64,000 bases of DNA, from assembly GCF_000266905.1 (NCBI RefSeq), contig NC_018027.1, positions 1,550,001-1,614,000 on the forward strand. Direction: 5' to 3'. The position numbers and the translations under genes were made by a program. The DNA is from Mycolicibacterium chubuense NBB4 (GTDB lineage: Bacteria > Actinomycetota > Actinomycetes > Mycobacteriales > Mycobacteriaceae). Of this stretch, positions 22,181 through 33,569 are shown piece by piece; within the stretch, counting starts at the first letter, position 1, and each line of letters starts with the position of its first letter. The notes below the pieces were generated by a model. It had not been told where the DNA came from, did not search any database, and worked only from the letters and a program-made list of their open reading frames with translations.

Positions 22181-24087
22181 CACAGGTTCACCGCCAGGAT
22201 CATCGCGACGACGAGCGTCGCGCCGGCCAGCATCGACAACGCGTAGGACCGCGCGAATCCCGTTTGAATCTGCCGCAATCCGCTCGACATGCGGCCCACC
22301 GCGGTGGCCAGGGCGCCGGCTGCGCCGTCGACCGCCTCGTCGTCGATCTCGACCAGTCCGCGGGTGACGTCCCAACCGGGCCGCATCAGCACCCTCTCGT
22401 TGAACGCGTCACCGTACAGGTCGCTGCGCGCGGCGACGGTGAGCGCCGAACCGGCCGGCACCTCGGCAGGTACCGCGCGGGCACCGTACATCCGGTAGGC
22501 GATCGCGATACCCACCGCGACGACCGACAACACGATGACCGTCACCACCCACGCCGGCATGACGTGGTGGGCTTCGTGTGCACCCACCACCGGTTCCAGC
22601 CAGTGCTGCAGCGTCCCGCCGATCGCGAGTGCACCGCCGGCGGTCACCGAGCCGACGGCCAGCAGGATCATCGGCCACGTCATCACCGCGGGCGCCTCGT
22701 GCGGATGCGACTGGTGCAATTCCCCCGTCGCTCTGCTCGCCCGGTCAGCCCAGCGCTTCTCCCCGAAGAACGTCATCAGCATCACCCGGGTCATGTAGAA
22801 CGCGGTGATCCCCGCGCCGAGAATCGTTGCGCCACCGAGCACGACGCCCTTCACCCCGCCCGAGCCGAGGGCGGCCTCGATGATGCCGTCCTTGGAGAAG
22901 AACCCGGCCAGCGGCGGAACGCCGATGATCGCGAGGTACCCGAGCCCGAACGTCACGAACGTGATCGGCAGCGCCTTGCGCAGCCCGCCGTAGCGGCGCA
23001 TGTCGACCTCGTCGTTCATCGCGTGCATCACCGAGCCGGCGCCGAGGAACAGGCCCGCCTTGAAGAAACCGTGGGTCAGCAGATGCATGATCGCGAACGC
23101 GTACCCGGCCGGCCCCAGGCCGGCCGCCAGCACCATGTAACCGATCTGGCTCATCGTCGAGGCCGCCAGTGCCTTCTTGATGTCGTCCTTCGCGCATCCG
23201 ATCACGGCGCCGAACAGCAGCGTGACCGCCCCGACGATGACGACCGCGGTCTGGGCATAGGGCGCCAGATCGAACACCGGCGCCGAGCGCACGATCAGGT
23301 ACACCCCGGCGGTGACCATGGTGGCCGCGTGGATCAGCGCCGACACCGGCGTCGGGCCCTCCATCGCGTCGCCGAGCCACGACTGCAGCGGAACCTGCGC
23401 CGACTTGCCGCACGCGGCGAGCAGCAGCGTCAGGCCGATCGCGGTCAGCACGCCGTCGCCGAGGCGCGGTGCCGCGCCGAACACCCCGGCGAACGAGACG
23501 GCGCCGACCGTGGAGAACATGATCATCAGTGCCACGGCCAGCCCGACGTCGCCGACGCGGTTGACGACGAAGGCCTTCTTGGCCGCCGTCGCCGCCGAGG
23601 GCTTGTACGACCAGAATCCGATCAGCAGATACGACGCCAGACCGACGCCTTCCCAGCCCATGTACAGGCCGAGGTAGTTGTCGGCGAGCACGAGCAGCAA
23701 CATCGCGGCCAGGAACAGGTTCAGGTACGCGAAGAATCTTCTGCGACCTTCGTCCTCCTTCATGTAGCCGATCGAGTAGATGTGGATCAACGATCCGACG
23801 CCGGTGATCAGCAGCGCGAAGCACATCGACAGCTGATCGAGTTGCAGGCCGAAATCGACCCTCAGCTGCCCGACGGGAACCCAGCTGAACAGTGACTCGT
23901 GGGTGGACCGGTGCTCGGCGTCGCGGCCGAGCATGTCGACGAACAGCGCTGCGGCACAGGCGAACGAGGCCACCGCTGCCAGCGTGCCCAGCAGGTGTCC
24001 CCACCGATCGGCGCGGCGGCCGGTCACCAGCAGGATCGCCGCCCCCGCCAGGGGGAGCGCGACCAGGAGCCACACGGGAAGTGTCAT
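22177..24087 (-). CDS. nuoL: NADH-quinone oxidoreductase subunit L
   Basis: 636 residues, the largest antiporter-like membrane subunit, with the long C-terminal lateral helix region. Conserved: [22 protein letters not shown] (Glu of TM5), [41 protein letters not shown] (Lys, Trp-Leu, Asp-Ala) and [19 protein letters not shown]. Start ATG 24087 gives [15 protein letters not shown], a direct hydrophobic N-terminus. It begins eight bases after the nuoK stop, one of the few nuo junctions without overlap. The 3' end overlaps nuoM by four bases. Confidence 0.95.
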   Translation of the reverse strand: MTLPVWLLVALPLAGAAILLVTGRRADRWGHLLGTLAAVASFACAAALFVDMLGRDAEHRSTHESLFSWVPVGQLRVDFGLQLDQLSMCFALLITGVGSLIHIYSIGYMKEDEGRRRFFAYLNLFLAAMLLLVLADNYLGLYMGWEGVGLASYLLIGFWSYKPSAATAAKKAFVVNRVGDVGLAVALMIMFSTVGAVSFAGVFGAAPRLGDGVLTAIGLTLLLAACGKSAQVPLQSWLGDAMEGPTPVSALIHAATMVTAGVYLIVRSAPVFDLAPYAQTAVVIVGAVTLLFGAVIGCAKDDIKKALAASTMSQIGYMVLAAGLGPAGYAFAIMHLLTHGFFKAGLFLGAGSVMHAMNDEVDMRRYGGLRKALPITFVTFGLGYLAIIGVPPLAGFFSKDGIIEAALGSGGVKGVVLGGATILGAGITAFYMTRVMLMTFFGEKRWADRASRATGELHQSHPHEAPAVMTWPMILLAVGSVTAGGALAIGGTLQHWLEPVVGAHEAHHVMPAWVVTVIVLSVVAVGIAIAYRMYGARAVPAEVPAGSALTVAARSDLYGDAFNERVLMRPGWDVTRGLVEIDDEAVDGAAGALATAVGRMSSGLRQIQTGFARSYALSMLAGATLVVAMILAVNLW

Positions 24088-24095
24088 GCGCGGCC

Positions 24096-24395
24096 CTAGT
24101 GCTTCAGCAGGTTGGCCGCGTCGACGCTGGCGGAGCGCCGGGTCCGGAAGATGGTCATGATGATCGCCAGACCCACGACGACCTCGCACGCGGCCACGAC
24201 CATCGTGAAGAACGCGACGACCTGGCCGTCGAGATGGCCGTGCATCCGGGAGAACGCGACGAACGCCAGGTTGGCCGCGTTGAGCATCAACTCGACGCAC
24301 ATGAACATGACGATTGCGTTGCGCCGCAGCAGAACTCCGGCGGCGCCGATGGTGAACAGCAGCGCGGACAGGTACAGGTAGTTGTCCGGATTCAC
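24096..24395 (-). CDS. nuoK: NADH-quinone oxidoreductase subunit K
   Basis: 99 residues, the normal NuoK length, with three transmembrane helices. The conserved membrane glutamates are present in [18 protein letters not shown] and [13 protein letters not shown]. The protein is part of the proton path next to NuoJ and NuoN. GTG 24395 overlaps the nuoJ stop (GTGA), which fixes the start; frames further upstream are arginine-rich and not membrane-like. Confidence 0.95.
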   Translation of the reverse strand: MNPDNYLYLSALLFTIGAAGVLLRRNAIVMFMCVELMLNAANLAFVAFSRMHGHLDGQVVAFFTMVVAACEVVVGLAIIMTIFRTRRSASVDAANLLKH

Positions 24396-25123
24396 CGTTG
24401 CTCCCCGTTCTGGCTCTCGTGCGAGGTCGCCCCGTCGGGGACGGGACGCAGCTGCAGGATGGCGCTGACCGACAGTTCGGAGCCGGATCCGTCCGGCAAC
24501 CGCGCAGGGACGTCGACCGCGTTGTGGCGGGCGTAGACGCCCGGGTTCGGCAGGGTGGTGGGGTGCCCGCCGGGCGCGAACCGCTCGACGGCCAGTTCGC
24601 GCTGAGTTTTGCGACGGTCGAACCGCTCGCGGTGCGCCAGCACCATCGCGCCCAGTGCCGCGGTGATGAGCAGGGCGCCGGTGAGCTCGAACGCCCACAG
24701 GTACTTGGTGAAGATCAGCGCCGCCAACCCTTCGACGTTGCCGTTGCTGTTGGCCTGCGTCAGCCCGGCGGAGGCGCCGGCCGAGACGGTGCCGATGCCG
24801 GCGATCAGCAGCACGCCGAACCCGACGCCGATCACGATCGCGGCGACGCGCTGACCGCGCAGCGTCTCGACGAGGGACTCCGAGGAGTCGACGCCGATCA
24901 GCATCAGCACGAACAGGAAGAGCATCATCACTGCGCCGGTGTAGACCACGACCTGCACGACGCCGAGGAACGGCGCGTCCTGGACGATGTAGAGCACGGC
25001 CAGCGCGATCATCGTCAGCGCCAACGACATTGCCGAGTAGACCGCCTTCGGAGCGGTGACCACGCCCAGCGCACCGATCACCGCTAGCACCGCGAGCACC
25101 CAGAACACGATGGTCTCCGTCAT
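24392..25123 (-). CDS. nuoJ: NADH-quinone oxidoreductase subunit J
   Basis: 243 residues. Five hydrophobic helices lie in the first 170 or so residues, with the typical [25 protein letters not shown] segment (the pi-bulge TM3 region). A polar C-terminal tail of about 75 residues follows, as in other actinobacterial NuoJ. Start ATG 25123 overlaps the nuoI stop (ATGA). The 3' end overlaps nuoK. Membrane-arm subunit at the junction with the peripheral arm. Confidence 0.95.
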   Translation of the reverse strand: MTETIVFWVLAVLAVIGALGVVTAPKAVYSAMSLALTMIALAVLYIVQDAPFLGVVQVVVYTGAVMMLFLFVLMLIGVDSSESLVETLRGQRVAAIVIGVGFGVLLIAGIGTVSAGASAGLTQANSNGNVEGLAALIFTKYLWAFELTGALLITAALGAMVLAHRERFDRRKTQRELAVERFAPGGHPTTLPNPGVYARHNAVDVPARLPDGSGSELSVSAILQLRPVPDGATSHESQNGEQR

Positions 25124-25647
25124 CGGGCGGAGTCCTCGGACACCGGCGCGATCCTGCCGAGGTAGTAGTCGTCGTCGGTGGCGCCCGGGGCCATGGCGTG
25201 CGGTGGCGCCTCCATGCCGGGCGCCAGCGGCGCGAGCAGCTTGTCCTTGCCGTAGATGAGATCGGACCGGTTGTCGTCGGCCATCTCGTAGTCGTTGGTC
25301 ATCGTCAGCGCGCGGGTGGGACAGGCCTCGATACACAGGCCGCATCCGATGCAGCGCAGGTAGTTGATCTGGTAGACGCGCCCGTATCGCTCACCGGGGG
25401 AGTACCGCTCGTCGTCGGTGTTGTCGGCGCCCTCGACGTAGATCGCGTCGGCGGGGCAGGCCCAGGCGCACAGCTCGCAGCCGATGCACTTCTCGAGGCC
25501 GTCGGGATACCGGTTGAGCTGGTGGCGGCCGTGGTAGCGGGGCGCGACCGGACCGGGCTTCTCCGGATACTCCTCGGTGACCGGCTTCTTGAACATCGAG
25601 CCGAAGGTGACGCCGAATCCGGCGATCGCCTCGAAGATCTTAGGCAT
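25120..25647 (-). CDS. nuoI: NADH-quinone oxidoreductase subunit I
   Basis: 175 residues. Two 4Fe-4S ferredoxin motifs carry clusters N6a and N6b: [12 protein letters not shown] and [12 protein letters not shown]. They pass electrons from NuoG toward NuoB. ATG 25647 is chosen because AAGGAG lies seven bases before it, whereas GTG 25653 is only one base from that site. The start lies within the end of nuoH (overlap 8 bp). The 3' end overlaps nuoJ. The acidic C-terminal tail after the clusters is typical of actinobacterial NuoI. Confidence 0.95.
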   Translation of the reverse strand: MPKIFEAIAGFGVTFGSMFKKPVTEEYPEKPGPVAPRYHGRHQLNRYPDGLEKCIGCELCAWACPADAIYVEGADNTDDERYSPGERYGRVYQINYLRCIGCGLCIEACPTRALTMTNDYEMADDNRSDLIYGKDKLLAPLAPGMEAPPHAMAPGATDDDYYLGRIAPVSEDSAR

Positions 25648-26866
25648 CTGCACGCTCCTTCGCCGGCAGCGGTGGCACCGGGAAGGCGCCCTCCGGGTGA
25701 ACGGGTGGTGCGGGGGCGCGGCGGATCGCCCTGCCGCGCAGCGCTCGCCCTCCGATCAGGGCGAGCAGGACGGCGACGACCATGGCCGCGCCGATCAGCG
25801 CGGTGGCCCACACCTGGTAGCCCTCGTTGCGCATCGTGCGGGTGACCGCGACGACGACGATCCACGCGAGCGACACCGGGATCAGGATCTTCCACCCGAG
25901 TCCCATGAACTGGTCGTAGCGCAGCCGCGGCAGCGTTGCGCGCAGCCACATGAACACGAAGAGGAACATCCACACCTTGGCCGTGAACCACAGCAGCGGC
26001 CACCAGCCGGTGTTGGCGCCGTCCCAGACACTGATGGGCCACGGCGCGTGCCAGCCCCCGAGGAACAGCGTGGTCGCCAGCGCCGACACCGTCGTCATGT
26101 TGACGTACTCGGCGAGCATGAACATCGCGAACTTCAGCGACGAATACTCGGTGTGGAACCCGCCCACCAGTTCACCCTCGGCCTCGGGCAGGTCGAACGG
26201 AGCGCGGTTGGTCTCACCCACCATGGCCGTCAGGTACACCAGGAACGAGGGCAGAAGCAGGAAGACGTACCAGGTGTCCGTCTGCGCGGCCACGATCCCC
26301 GACGTCGACATCGTGCCCGCGTAGACGAACACCGCGGCGAACGACAGCGCCATCGCGATCTCGTAGGAGATCACCTGTGCCGACGAGCGCAGTCCGCCCA
26401 GCAGGGGATAGACCGATCCCGACGCCCACCCGGCCAGCACGATGCCGTACACCCCGATGGAGGTGACCGCCAGGATGTAGAGGACCGCGACCGGCAGGTC
26501 GGTCAGCTGCAACGCGGTGCGGTGACCGAACACCGACACCTGCCCGCCCATCGGGATGACGGCGAACGCCATGAACGCCGGGATCACCGAGATGACCGGT
26601 GCGGCAAGGTAGATCCACTTGTCGACGCCCGCCGGGATCAGACCCTCCTTGAGGGCGAGCTTGACGCCGTCGGCCAGGGACTGCAGCAGGCCGCGCGGGC
26701 CGACCCGGTTCGGCCCGAAGCGCAGCTGCATGCGGCCGAGGATCTTCCGCTCGAGCAGGATCGCCGTCAGCACCGTCAGGACCAGGAACGCGAAGATGCC
26801 GAGGGCCTTGGCGAGCATCAGCCACCACGGGTCGTGTCCGAACAGCGTCGGGTCGGGATGGGTCAC
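25640..26866 (-). CDS. nuoH: NADH-quinone oxidoreductase subunit H
   Basis: 408 residues with eight or nine transmembrane helices. It forms part of the quinone-binding pocket. Conserved loops: [36 protein letters not shown] and the acidic loop [28 protein letters not shown]-terminal extension of about 40 polar residues is present. GTG 26866 overlaps the nuoG stop (GTGA), and the 3' end overlaps nuoI. Confidence 0.95.
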   Translation of the reverse strand: MTHPDPTLFGHDPWWLMLAKALGIFAFLVLTVLTAILLERKILGRMQLRFGPNRVGPRGLLQSLADGVKLALKEGLIPAGVDKWIYLAAPVISVIPAFMAFAVIPMGGQVSVFGHRTALQLTDLPVAVLYILAVTSIGVYGIVLAGWASGSVYPLLGGLRSSAQVISYEIAMALSFAAVFVYAGTMSTSGIVAAQTDTWYVFLLLPSFLVYLTAMVGETNRAPFDLPEAEGELVGGFHTEYSSLKFAMFMLAEYVNMTTVSALATTLFLGGWHAPWPISVWDGANTGWWPLLWFTAKVWMFLFVFMWLRATLPRLRYDQFMGLGWKILIPVSLAWIVVVAVTRTMRNEGYQVWATALIGAAMVVAVLLALIGGRALRGRAIRRAPAPPVHPEGAFPVPPLPAKERADA

Positions 26867-29277
26867 GGCGCCACCTGCCCGTTACCGCGGGTTTCGGTGC
26901 GCCCGATCGACACCACGGCGCCCGTCGTGACGCCCAGTGTCGAGTACACGGCGCTGCCAGGCGAATTCAGTGGCAGCCACACCACGCCGTCGTCCATCTC
27001 GGTCACGTCCAGCGGAAGGGTGATCACGCCGCGGTCGGTGCGCACCGACACCATCTCACCGTCTCCCACCCCGATCCCGGCGGCGGTGCCTGCCGACAGA
27101 CGGACCACCGGCGTACGCGCGGTGCCCGCCAGGTGCGGTTCCCCGTCCTGCAGCCGGCCGCGGTCGAGCAGCATGCGCCAGCCCGCCAGCACGGCGTGGC
27201 CGGCCTCCGCGGGCTGCTGCGGTGCGGGCGCCACCTCGGGAGCCGGGGGTCGCCGACCCGCCCACAGCCCGAGGCGAGCCCGTTCGTCGGCCGCCGCGGC
27301 GGGTGTGGGCAGGCCGAGGTCGACTCCGATCTCGTCGGCCAGGAAGTTCAGCACCCTCAGGTCCGGGACGGCGTTGGTGCGCAGCGACGGCTCGAACGGC
27401 CGGAGACGGCCCTCCCAGTTGACGAACGAGCCCGACTTCTCCACCACCGGTGCGACCGGGAAGACGACGTCGGCGCGCTCGGTCACTGCGCTGCGCCGGA
27501 GTTCGAGGCTGACCACCAACGGCGTCGCGTCGATGGCTGCCAGCGCGGCCGCCGGATCCGGCAGGTCGGCGAGTTCGACCCCGCCGATCAGCAGCGCCCC
27601 CAGGAGCCCCTGCCGTGCGGCGGCGACGATGCCGTCGAGGTCGCGACCGGCGGTGTGCGGCAACGTATCCACATGCCATGCGCGGGCGGTCTGCTCGCGG
27701 GCCGCCTCGTCCTCGACGGGCCGGCCGCCGGGCAACAGATTCGGCAGGGCTCCCGCTTCGACCGCGCCCCGCTCACCGGCGCGGCGGGGCACCCAGGCCA
27801 GCCGCGCTCCGGTGGCCTCGGCGAGACGGCCCGCGGCCGACAGCGCCCCGGGCGAGGTGGCGAGACGCTCACCGACGAGGATCAGCGATCCCGGCATCCT
27901 CAGAAGTTCGTTGCCGGCCAGGCCATCCAGTGCGGCCGCCTCGCCGCCGGGGACCGCACGGATCAACTCTCCCGACAGCTTGCCGAGCCCGCGACCGGCC
28001 AGTGGCGCGATCGCCATCACCCGCAGGCCGCGGCGCCGTACCGCCTTGCGCAAGCGCAGGAAGACGATGGGCGACTCCTCCTCGGGTTCGAAACCCGCCA
28101 GCAGCACGACGGGCGCCTGCTCGAGATCCGAGTAGGTGACCGACATCGGGCGGCCGGCGACCTGCGCGGCCAGGAACTGCGCCTCCTCGGCGCTGTGCGC
28201 GCGGGCGCGGAAATCTATGTCGTTGGTGCTCAGCACGATTCGAGCGAACTTCGCGTAGGCGTACGCGTCCTCGGCGGTGACCCGGCCACCGACCAGCACG
28301 CCGGCGTTGCCGGCTGCGGCCGCCAGTCCGGCCGCGGCCACTCCCAGCGCCTCCGACCAGGACGCCGGGCGCAGCGAGCCGTCGTGCTCTCGCAGCAGCG
28401 GGGTGGTGATCCGGTCGCCGACGGTCGCGTAGGTGAAGGCCCACCGGCCCTTGTCGCAGTTCCACTCCTCGTTGACCTCCGGGTCGTCGCCGGCCAGCCG
28501 GCGGAGCACCCGGCCGCGCCGGTGGTCGGTGCGCTGCGCGCATCCGGATGCGCAGTGCTCGCAGACGCTCGGGCTCGACACCAGGTCGAAGGGGCGCGCC
28601 CGGAACCGGTATGCGGTTCCCGTCAGCGCGCCGACGGGACAGATCTGCACGGTGTTGCCCGAGAAGTAGGACTGGAACGGCTCGCCGGGTGCGATCCCGA
28701 CCTGTTGGAGGGCACCGCGTTCCAGCAGGTCGATGAAACGGTCACCGGCGATCTGGTCGGAGAAGCGGGTGCAGCGGGCACAGAGCACGCAGCGTTCACG
28801 GTCCAGCAGCACCTGAGAGGAGATCGCTATCGGCTTCGGGAACGTGCGTTTGACGTCGTCGAAGCGGGTCTCGGCCCGGCCGTTGGACATCGCCTGGTTC
28901 TGCAGTGGGCACTCGCCGCCCTTGTCGCAGATCGGGCAGTCCAGCGGATGGTTGATGAGCAGGAATTCCATCACGCCGTGCTGGGCTTTGTCCGCGGCCT
29001 CCGAGGTGAACTGCGTGCGCACCACCATGTCCGGAGTCACCGTTGTCGTGCACGACGCCAACGGCTTTCGCTGCCCCTCGACCTCGACCAGGCACTGCCG
29101 GCACGCTCCCACGGGGTCGAGCAGCGGGTGGTCACAGAATCGCGGGATCTGGACGCCGATCAGCTCCGCCGCGCGAATCAGCAACGTGCCCTTGGGCACG
29201 CTGACCTCGGTGCCGTCGATCGTCAGCGTCACCATCTCGACCGGTGGCGCGTCGTGACTGTTCTCCGCCAGGGTCAT
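26863..29277 (-). CDS. nuoG: NADH-quinone oxidoreductase subunit G
   Basis: 804 residues, the large iron-sulfur subunit of the peripheral arm. The N-terminus has the 2Fe-2S set ([17 protein letters not shown] ... SC), then His plus [13 protein letters not shown], then [10 protein letters not shown] and CPVGAL for 4Fe-4S clusters. CEHCASGC with a later NCDKGRW provides the extra N7 cluster. A molybdopterin-oxidoreductase-like domain follows from about residue 230, without an active molybdenum centre in this family. Start ATG 29277 overlaps the nuoF stop. Ends in a four-base overlap with nuoH. Confidence 0.95.
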   Translation of the reverse strand: MTLAENSHDAPPVEMVTLTIDGTEVSVPKGTLLIRAAELIGVQIPRFCDHPLLDPVGACRQCLVEVEGQRKPLASCTTTVTPDMVVRTQFTSEAADKAQHGVMEFLLINHPLDCPICDKGGECPLQNQAMSNGRAETRFDDVKRTFPKPIAISSQVLLDRERCVLCARCTRFSDQIAGDRFIDLLERGALQQVGIAPGEPFQSYFSGNTVQICPVGALTGTAYRFRARPFDLVSSPSVCEHCASGCAQRTDHRRGRVLRRLAGDDPEVNEEWNCDKGRWAFTYATVGDRITTPLLREHDGSLRPASWSEALGVAAAGLAAAAGNAGVLVGGRVTAEDAYAYAKFARIVLSTNDIDFRARAHSAEEAQFLAAQVAGRPMSVTYSDLEQAPVVLLAGFEPEEESPIVFLRLRKAVRRRGLRVMAIAPLAGRGLGKLSGELIRAVPGGEAAALDGLAGNELLRMPGSLILVGERLATSPGALSAAGRLAEATGARLAWVPRRAGERGAVEAGALPNLLPGGRPVEDEAAREQTARAWHVDTLPHTAGRDLDGIVAAARQGLLGALLIGGVELADLPDPAAALAAIDATPLVVSLELRRSAVTERADVVFPVAPVVEKSGSFVNWEGRLRPFEPSLRTNAVPDLRVLNFLADEIGVDLGLPTPAAAADERARLGLWAGRRPPAPEVAPAPQQPAEAGHAVLAGWRMLLDRGRLQDGEPHLAGTARTPVVRLSAGTAAGIGVGDGEMVSVRTDRGVITLPLDVTEMDDGVVWLPLNSPGSAVYSTLGVTTGAVVSIGRTETRGNGQVAP

Positions 29278-30593
29278 GCGCCCACCCCCTCCGGTGCGGC
29301 CAGCATCGACGCGTACGGGTCGAACGGGCACCCTGCCGGGTCCAGATGCGCTTCGTACTCGTCGCGAAAGTGCTTGATGGACGACGTGATCGGGCTCGCC
29401 GCACCATCGCCCAACGCACAGAAGACCTTGCCGAAGATGTTGTCGGCGATGTCGAGGAGCTTGTCGAGGTCGGCCTCGGTGCCCCTGCCGGTCTCCAGGC
29501 GCTCGTAGATCTGCGCCAGCCAGTAGGTGCCCTCGCGGCAGGGCGTGCACTTGCCGCACGATTCGTGGGCGTAGAACTGGGTCCACCGGCGCACCGCGCG
29601 CACCACACAGGTGGTTTCGTCGAAGATCTGCAGCGCCTTGGTGCCCAGCATCGAACCGACACCGGCCATTCCCTCGTAATCCAAAGGCACGTCGAGGTGT
29701 TCGGCGGTCAGCAGGGGTGTCGACGACCCTCCGGGGGTCCAGAACTTCAGTTCGTGTCCGGCGCGCACCCCGCCCGCACAGTCGAGGAGCTCGCGCAGCG
29801 TGATGCCCAGCGGCGCCTCGTACTGGCCCGGCGTGGTGACGTGCCCGGACAGCGAATACAGCGTGAACCCCGGTGACTTGTCCGAGCCCATCGACCGGAA
29901 CCAGTCGACGCCGTGGAGCAGCACAGGCGGGACGCTGGCGACCGACTCGACGTTGTTGACCACCGTCGGACAGGCGTAGAGACCCGCGACCGCGGGGAAG
30001 GGCGGCCGCAGACGGGGCTGACCGCGCCGGCCCTCCAGCGAGTCGAGCAGGGCGGTCTCCTCGCCGCAGATGTAGGCGCCGGCGCCGGCGTGCACGATCA
30101 GGTCCAGGTCGAATCCCGAGCCGTGGATGTCGGTGCCGAGATGGCCCGCCGCGTAGGCTTCGGCGACCGCGGCCTGCAGGCGGCGCAGTACGGGTATCAC
30201 CTCACCGCGCACGTAGATGAAGGCGTGGTGGGCACGGATCGCGTACGCCGCGATGATCGCTCCCTCCACCAGGAAATGCGGTGTGGTCAGCATCAACGGG
30301 ATGTCTTTGCACGTCCCGGGTTCGGACTCGTCGGCGTTGATCACCAGGTAGTGCGGCTTCGCGCCGGCGCCCTCGTCACCCTGGGGGATGAACGACCACT
30401 TGGTGCCCGTCGGGAAGCCCGCGCCGCCGCGACCGCGCAAGCCCGAATCCTTGACGGTCGCGATCACCTCGTCCGGGCTCATCGACAGCGCGCGCTGCAG
30501 CGCCCGGTACCCGTCGTGGCGCACGTAGGTGTCCATCGACCACGGCTGCGGATCGTCCCAGAACCGGCTGAGCACCGGCGTCAGTGCTGTCAT
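29274..30593 (-). CDS. nuoF: NADH-quinone oxidoreductase subunit F
   Basis: 439 residues, the NADH- and FMN-binding subunit. [16 protein letters not shown] is the NADH site and [14 protein letters not shown] the FMN site. Cluster N3 is held by [12 protein letters not shown] and a later Cys in KVFCALGD. It accepts hydride from NADH and passes electrons to NuoE and NuoG. ATG 30593 overlaps the nuoE stop, and the 3' end overlaps nuoG. Confidence 0.95.
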   Translation of the reverse strand: MTALTPVLSRFWDDPQPWSMDTYVRHDGYRALQRALSMSPDEVIATVKDSGLRGRGGAGFPTGTKWSFIPQGDEGAGAKPHYLVINADESEPGTCKDIPLMLTTPHFLVEGAIIAAYAIRAHHAFIYVRGEVIPVLRRLQAAVAEAYAAGHLGTDIHGSGFDLDLIVHAGAGAYICGEETALLDSLEGRRGQPRLRPPFPAVAGLYACPTVVNNVESVASVPPVLLHGVDWFRSMGSDKSPGFTLYSLSGHVTTPGQYEAPLGITLRELLDCAGGVRAGHELKFWTPGGSSTPLLTAEHLDVPLDYEGMAGVGSMLGTKALQIFDETTCVVRAVRRWTQFYAHESCGKCTPCREGTYWLAQIYERLETGRGTEADLDKLLDIADNIFGKVFCALGDGAASPITSSIKHFRDEYEAHLDPAGCPFDPYASMLAAPEGVGA

Positions 30594-31462
30594 CGCGAAT
30601 CCGCCGCCTTCGGGTCGGTCTCCGGCGTCGAGGACCGGGCGGGCACGTCCGCCGACGGGGCAGGGGCCGGCTGATCGGCGACGGCGTCGGCCGCCTCGGC
30701 GCGGTCCTCCGCCGACGACGTGCCGGCCGAGTCGGTCGGGCGCGGACCCGGCTCGGGAGCGGTCATGTCGTGCTCGTGAGCGTAGCGCAACCCCGCCAGC
30801 GTCGGCGCTCCCGGCGCCTGCGGTGCGGAGGTGTTCGGGTCACCCAGCCCGGCAAGGGTTCTCGCGGTCTCGCGGAAACCGCACAGCGACGCGCTGCGCG
30901 ACGGTCGCGGGGGTTCGCCGGTGCGCAGCGCGTCGACGAGATCGCGGGCCGAGGACGGGGTCTGGTTGTCGAAGAACTCCCAGTTGACCATCACGACAGG
31001 GGCATAGTCGCAGGCGGCGTTGCACTCGACGTGTTCGAGCGTGACTCTGCCGTCGGCCGTGGTCTGGCCGGCCTCGACGCCGAGATGGTCCTCCAGGGCT
31101 GCCAGGATGGCGTCGCCGCCCATGACGGCGCACAGCGTGTTGGTGCAGACCCCGACCAGATAGTCGCCGGTCGGTGTGCGCCGGTACATCGAGTAGAACG
31201 TCGCGACCGCGGTCACCTCGGCGTGGGTCAACCCGAGGTGCGCTGCGCAGAAGGCGATTCCGGCGGGTGTGAGGTAGCCGTCCTCGGCCTGGACCAGATG
31301 CAGCAGCGGCAGCAGCGCCGACCGTGCCTGCGGATACCGGGCGACGATGGTCGCCGCGTCGGCGGCCAACCGCGATTCGACGTCGGCGGGATACCGCGCC
31401 GGACCGTGGATCGGCGGGCCGGGCTCGTCGGGCCGCTGCCCGAGTTCCAGGAAGATGCTCAC
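30590..31462 (-). CDS. nuoE: NADH-quinone oxidoreductase subunit E with long C-terminal tail
   Basis: 290 residues. Residues about 1-190 are a normal NuoE with thioredoxin-like fold and the 2Fe-2S cysteines CTNTLC and ECNAAC. A low-complexity tail of about 90 residues follows, rich in Pro, Ala, Asp and Ser, which is longer than in most bacteria. GTG 31462 shares its first G with the nuoD stop TAG. Ends in an overlap with nuoF. The tail's role is unknown. Confidence 0.93.
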   Translation of the reverse strand: MSIFLELGQRPDEPGPPIHGPARYPADVESRLAADAATIVARYPQARSALLPLLHLVQAEDGYLTPAGIAFCAAHLGLTHAEVTAVATFYSMYRRTPTGDYLVGVCTNTLCAVMGGDAILAALEDHLGVEAGQTTADGRVTLEHVECNAACDYAPVVMVNWEFFDNQTPSSARDLVDALRTGEPPRPSRSASLCGFRETARTLAGLGDPNTSAPQAPGAPTLAGLRYAHEHDMTAPEPGPRPTDSAGTSSAEDRAEAADAVADQPAPAPSADVPARSSTPETDPKAADSR

Positions 31463-32790
31463 TATCGGTCCACCCCGCCCATCACCGGATCGATCGACGC
31501 CACCGCGGCGATCGCGTCGGCCACCATCCCTCCCTCGCACATCGCCGCCACCGCTTGCAGATTCGTGAACGACGGGTCGCGGTAGTGCACGCGGTACGGC
31601 CGGGTGCCCCCGTCGGAGACCATGTGCACGCCGAGTTCCCCGCGCGGCGACTCCACCGCCGCGTAGACCTGCCCCGCGGGCACCCGGATGCCCTCGGTGA
31701 CGATCTTGAAGTGGTGGATCAGGCCCTCCATCGAACGGCCCATGATCTTGGCGATGTGGTCGGGGGAGTTGCCCAGCCCGTCCGGCCCCACCTTCAGGTC
31801 CGCGGGCCACGCGAGCTTCTTGTCCTCGATCATCACCGGCTGGCCGGCGAGCTTCTCCAGCCGCTCCATGCACTGTTCGACGATCCGCAGGGACTGGTGC
31901 ATCTCCTTGACCCGGATCAGATAGCGTCCGTAGGAATCACACCGGTCGTCGGTGACGACGTCGAAGTCGTATGTCTCGTAGCCGCAATACGGTTGGGACT
32001 TGCGCAGGTCGTGCGGCAAGCCCGTGGACCGCAACACCGGTCCGGTCACGCCGAGCGCCATGCATCCGGTCAGATCGAGGTAGCCGACGCCCTGGGTGCG
32101 GGCCTTCCAGATGTAGTTCTCGTTGAGCAGATCCTCCATGTCGCGCAGCCGTTTCGGCAGCAGCTCCAGCAGGTCGCGGATCTGCGGGAGTCCCTCGTCG
32201 GGGAGGTCGACGGCGACACCCCCGGGCCGGACGTAGGCGTGGTTCATCCGTAACCCGGTGATCGTCTCGAACACCGACAGGATCAGTTCGCGTTCGCGGA
32301 AGCCGAGGAACATCGCCGTCATCGCGCCGAGTTCCATGCCGCCGGTGGCCAATGCGACGAGATGACTGGAGATGCGGTTGAGTTCCATCAGCAGCACCCG
32401 GATCACCGTCGCCCGCTCGGGGATCGCGTCGGTGATGCCGAGAAGCTTCTCCACCGCCAGGCAGTACACCGTCTCGTTGAAAAACGGTGCGAGGTAGTCC
32501 ATCCGCGTCACGAAGGTCACGCCTTGCGTCCACGTGCGGAATTCGAGGTTCTTCTCGATGCCGGTGTGCAGATATCCGATGCCGCAACGGGCTTCGACGA
32601 TGGTCTCGCCCTCGATCTCGAGGATCAAACGCAGCACCCCGTGCGTCGAGGGATGTTGCGGTCCCATGTTGACGACGATGCGCTCCCCGGCGTGCTCGGC
32701 GGCGTTCTGCCTTGCGGCGGTGACGACTTCGTCCCAGTCCTGGCCGCCGACGACGACCACCCGCTCGGGTGGACGCTTCGATGTGGTCAT
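31462..32790 (-). CDS. nuoD: NADH-quinone oxidoreductase subunit D
   Basis: 442 residues, the 49-kDa homologue that lines the quinone pocket with NuoB. Conserved: [46 protein letters not shown] and the C-terminal [40 protein letters not shown] 32790 shares its A with the nuoC stop (TGATG). Ends with a one-base overlap with nuoE. Confidence 0.95.
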   Translation of the reverse strand: MTTSKRPPERVVVVGGQDWDEVVTAARQNAAEHAGERIVVNMGPQHPSTHGVLRLILEIEGETIVEARCGIGYLHTGIEKNLEFRTWTQGVTFVTRMDYLAPFFNETVYCLAVEKLLGITDAIPERATVIRVLLMELNRISSHLVALATGGMELGAMTAMFLGFRERELILSVFETITGLRMNHAYVRPGGVAVDLPDEGLPQIRDLLELLPKRLRDMEDLLNENYIWKARTQGVGYLDLTGCMALGVTGPVLRSTGLPHDLRKSQPYCGYETYDFDVVTDDRCDSYGRYLIRVKEMHQSLRIVEQCMERLEKLAGQPVMIEDKKLAWPADLKVGPDGLGNSPDHIAKIMGRSMEGLIHHFKIVTEGIRVPAGQVYAAVESPRGELGVHMVSDGGTRPYRVHYRDPSFTNLQAVAAMCEGGMVADAIAAVASIDPVMGGVDR

Positions 32791-33473
32791 CAGTTGTACG
32801 CCCTCCGCTCATCGGGCGGGGGTATCTCGGCGCCGTGGTATTCCACCGGAATCCCGCCCAGCGGATAGTCCTTGCGCTGGGGGTGGCCCACCCAGTCGTC
32901 CGGCATCTCGATCCGGGTCAGGGACGGATGGCCGTCGAAGACGATGCCGAAGAAATCGTAGGTCTCGCGTTCATGCCAATCGGTGGTCGGATACACCCGG
33001 AACAGCGACGGGATGTGCGGGTCACCGTCGGGAGCGGCCACTTCCACGCGGATGCGGCGGTTGTGCGTGATCGACATCAGCGGGTAGACGGCGTGCAATT
33101 CGCGGCCGGCGTCGTCGGGATAGTGCACGCCGCTCACACCCAGGCACAGTTCGAACCGCAGCGCAGGGTCGTCGCGCAGCGCTTGCGCGACCGCGACCAG
33201 CCGTTCCCGGTGCACTTCGAGGGTCAGCTCGTCGCGAAAGACGACGACGCGCTCGATGGCCTCGGCGTACGTGTCGTCGCCCAGCGCGGCCGACAGTGCG
33301 TCGACGACCTCGTCGAAATAGCCGCCGTACGGCCGTGGTGTGCTGCCGGGGAGGGCGACCGGGCGGATCAGCCGCCCGTAGCCCGACGTGTCGCCGCTGC
33401 CCTTGGCGCCGAACATTCCGCGCCGCACACCGATCACCTCGGGGCCTTCCGCGCCGTCGCCCGCGGCCGTCAC
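32790..33473 (-). CDS. nuoC: NADH-quinone oxidoreductase subunit C
   Basis: 227 residues. Conserved 30-kDa motifs: [53 protein letters not shown] and [16 protein letters not shown] 33473 is chosen because it overlaps the stop of the nearest MSACAK micro-ORF in a GTGA junction and gives an N-terminus like M. tuberculosis NuoC. TTG 33494 would read into the repeat unit and is less likely. Translation of nuoC thus probably depends on ribosomes leaving the micro-ORF chain rather than directly on nuoB. Confidence 0.92.
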   Translation of the reverse strand: MTAAGDGAEGPEVIGVRRGMFGAKGSGDTSGYGRLIRPVALPGSTPRPYGGYFDEVVDALSAALGDDTYAEAIERVVVFRDELTLEVHRERLVAVAQALRDDPALRFELCLGVSGVHYPDDAGRELHAVYPLMSITHNRRIRVEVAAPDGDPHIPSLFRVYPTTDWHERETYDFFGIVFDGHPSLTRIEMPDDWVGHPQRKDYPLGGIPVEYHGAEIPPPDERRAYN

Positions 33474-33502
33474 CGCAGTCCGTTCTTCGCGCAAGCGCTC
33501 AT
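33470..33502 (-). CDS. Micro-ORF 3 ([10 protein letters not shown]) of MIRU-like repeat before nuoC
   Basis: Ten codons plus TGA. The ATG shares its A with the stop of micro-ORF 2 (TGATG), and the TGA overlaps the nuoC GTG (GTGA). It is part of a 32-bp tandem repeat. Whether the peptide matters or only the coupling is unknown. Confidence 0.5.
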   Translation of the reverse strand: MSACAKNGLR

Positions 33503-33534
33503 CACCGCAGTCCGTTCTTCGCGCAAGCGCTCAT
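33502..33534 (-). CDS. Micro-ORF 2 ([10 protein letters not shown]) of MIRU-like repeat
   Basis: Ten codons plus stop, identical in sequence to micro-ORF 3 and joined to its neighbours by TGATG overlaps on both sides. Confidence 0.5.
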   Translation of the reverse strand: MSACAKNGLR

Positions 33535-33569
33535 CACCGCAGCAGCCCTTTCTTCGCGCAAGCGCTCAT
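33534..33569 (-). CDS. Micro-ORF 1 ([11 protein letters not shown]) of MIRU-like repeat after nuoB
   Basis: Eleven codons plus stop. The ATG shares its A with the nuoB stop (TGATG). Its last residues KGLLR copy the C-terminus of NuoB (LKGLLR), showing how the repeat captured or duplicated the gene end. Confidence 0.5.
   Translation of the reverse strand: MSACAKKGLLR

Noticed and set aside
28040..28060. Further copy of the MSACAK repeat core (TTGCGCAAGCGC) in nuoG
   Set aside because: Only about nine bases match and it lies in conserved coding sequence; chance similarity.
25577..28135. 852-codon plus-strand frame opposite nuoH and nuoG
   Set aside because: Shadow frame of conserved complex I genes; no ribosome site and no recognisable protein sequence.
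27133..29508. 791-codon plus-strand frame opposite nuoG
   Set aside because: Shadow frame; composition is dominated by Arg, Gly and Gln with no domain, while the other strand is clearly NuoG.
33473..33494. TTG 33494 as the nuoC start
   Set aside because: It would extend NuoC into the repeat unit. GTG 33473 fits the GTGA coupling used throughout the operon and the usual NuoC N-terminus.
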